From Capitella teleta (taxonomy: Eukaryota; Annelida; Polychaeta; Capitellidae), in contig KB294243.1 of the NCBI GenBank assembly GCA_000328365.1, positions 201,071 through 265,070 on the forward strand: a stretch of DNA of 64,000 bases, read 5' to 3'. The first letter of the stretch is position 1. Every line of letters starts with the position of its first letter. Position numbers and translations under genes: made by a program. Positions 62,888 to 64,000 of the stretch are shown piece by piece. The notes under the pieces are model-generated. The model worked only from the letters and a program-made list of their open reading frames with translations, made no database searches and was not told where the DNA came from.

Positions 62888-64000
62888 GTGAGTTTTCCAA
62901 CTCATTAACTCCCATGGCAGTTTTATCGGCCGCAACGAACTCTTGTCTTGGCGGTTGACAGTGAATTCGGAAGAGGTGTACTGACCCCAAATCTGGTTGG
63001 TCTCCCTGAACTAAGATCCACTCTACTCCCGTTTTTTTTTTTTTTTTTTTTTTTTTCGTTTTATAAGTGTTGCGTAAATAGCAAGAATTCTATTATTAGA
63101 TTATGCACTTCTCCCGTTACCTTTATCTACAGTCAGTCTACTCTTGCAAAAGCAAAACAAAAGCAAAAACACGATGTGTTGCAGAAATGCTCCTAACCAA
63201 TCCAACAGGTATCGCAGATTTCAAATTAAACTTATGAAAAGATATAATAAGAACAAAAATTAAATGTTCCGATGAAATTGTCTGTGCTGCATATTGAATT
63301 TTAAAATTAGGATATAGAAGACTGGGTCATTTGAGTTCAGCACTAAATTGTACACAATCCACAGCTTTATCTTTTATATTATGTACCAATCCGGAGTCTT
63401 CATAAATGTGTCCACTGTTATCATTTATGTTCACTTTATTATGATTGTTATTAATTTATCTATTTTGTTTTTGTTATTTTGTTTTTCCTTTCCTTTCCAT
63501 GTCAATGTCAATGTCAATGCCTAACTGCTATTGGAATAAATGATATATAACAACATACATTGTATAATTATATCTCAGCAAGGACCTCCCCGATCGGCAT
63601 AGGATTGCAGTAAAACCGAATGAACCCCTCGATGCCAATAATCAATTATAGGTGCCACGACACTTGCCACGAGACGTTAAAACGCCATCTATACTGCTTG
63701 GATTGCAATGTGCAACCGTCAGCCTTCCAATCAATGTTATACATTCTACCACAAAAATCATTTGAAAACCTTTTTCTTATGAACACAAAAGCGAAGTGAA
63801 GCAAACATCCATTGCGCATGCGTGCATTAGGTTATTGTCTTAGAAACAAAGAAGGAAAACCCGATAAGTAAAACTACGAAAATATCGCGCCACTTACCTC
63901 GAAATGTTGGTGAAAAAAGTTTAAGCAACCGAAACAATCATTGAGTCGAGAGCGAGTTTTGCCGCTTGTGAGAGAATATACGGAGTGAGCCAAAGGTAGT
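62888..64000 (+). other. Intron 2 and beyond of the discoidin gene; no further exon recognised
   Basis: Begins with donor GTGAGT. Contains a T run of about 26 (63031-63056), a (GTCAAT)n short repeat near 63500-63520 followed by GGAATAAATG, which may be a LINE 3' end, and, at the last 30 bases, a TA followed by a mariner-like terminus. The discoidin domain's next segment was not found. Confidence 0.45.

Overview
This is eukaryotic, animal-type DNA: AT-rich, intron-containing genes with GT-AG junctions, a tRNA gene, many microsatellites, a LINE, pogo/Tigger-like transposons and several dispersed repeat families. Gene content (two Psc/BMI1-type Polycomb RING proteins and a secreted discoidin-domain protein) and repeat style suggest a bilaterian, probably a marine invertebrate. 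I cannot name the species or phylum from sequence alone.

Three protein-coding genes are supported. (1) On the minus strand, 4950 down to 1868 holds nine coding exons of a PCGF/BMI1-Psc homologue of 671 residues. It has a complete C3HC4 RING, a RAWUL domain and a long basic and proline-rich C-terminal tail. A noncoding first exon near 7553 and a CCAAT/E-box promoter near 7660-7700 are likely. (2) On the same strand, 42912 down to 38180 holds seven coding exons of a second, divergent PCGF paralogue. It has the same RING-RAWUL layout and a different tail of about 620 residues (Ser/Thr/Pro-rich, starting with a probable SUMO-interacting motif). Its first exon is uncertain; the best candidate is 43593-43553, just below an NRF-1-type site. 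Shared intron positions and phases show that the two are duplicates. (3) On the plus strand, 62138-62887 gives the first two exons of a secreted F5/8 type C (discoidin) protein that runs off the right edge. A tRNA-Gly(GCC) lies at 60280-60350.

The rest is intergenic and intronic DNA with repeats. A family of about 712-bp elements flanked by TTAA is present as four full-length or nearly full-length copies and one fragment. Two copies form an apparently perfect 712-bp inverted repeat around a 1278-bp spacer at 22618-25319. The flanks of these two arms carry the two halves of one interrupted repeat in a way that is explained by inversion of the spacer. Two pogo/Tigger-like elements (15.35-16.04 and 21.17-22.00 kb) share a TIR; one keeps a transposase C-terminus ending in a PCNA-binding-like motif. 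A 5'-truncated LINE occupies 27.54-29.34 kb, and 3' ends of another LINE family lie at 19.9 and 59.1 kb. At least four further dispersed families appear that I cannot name.

The two PCGF proteins would act as alternative partners of RING1 in Polycomb repressive complex 1. The discoidin gene is unrelated to them. I see no bacterial-type operons, CRISPR arrays or clearly recognisable viral fossils. Intron, exon and promoter calls were made by eye from splice motifs, reading-frame continuity and remembered family sequences; no search was run.
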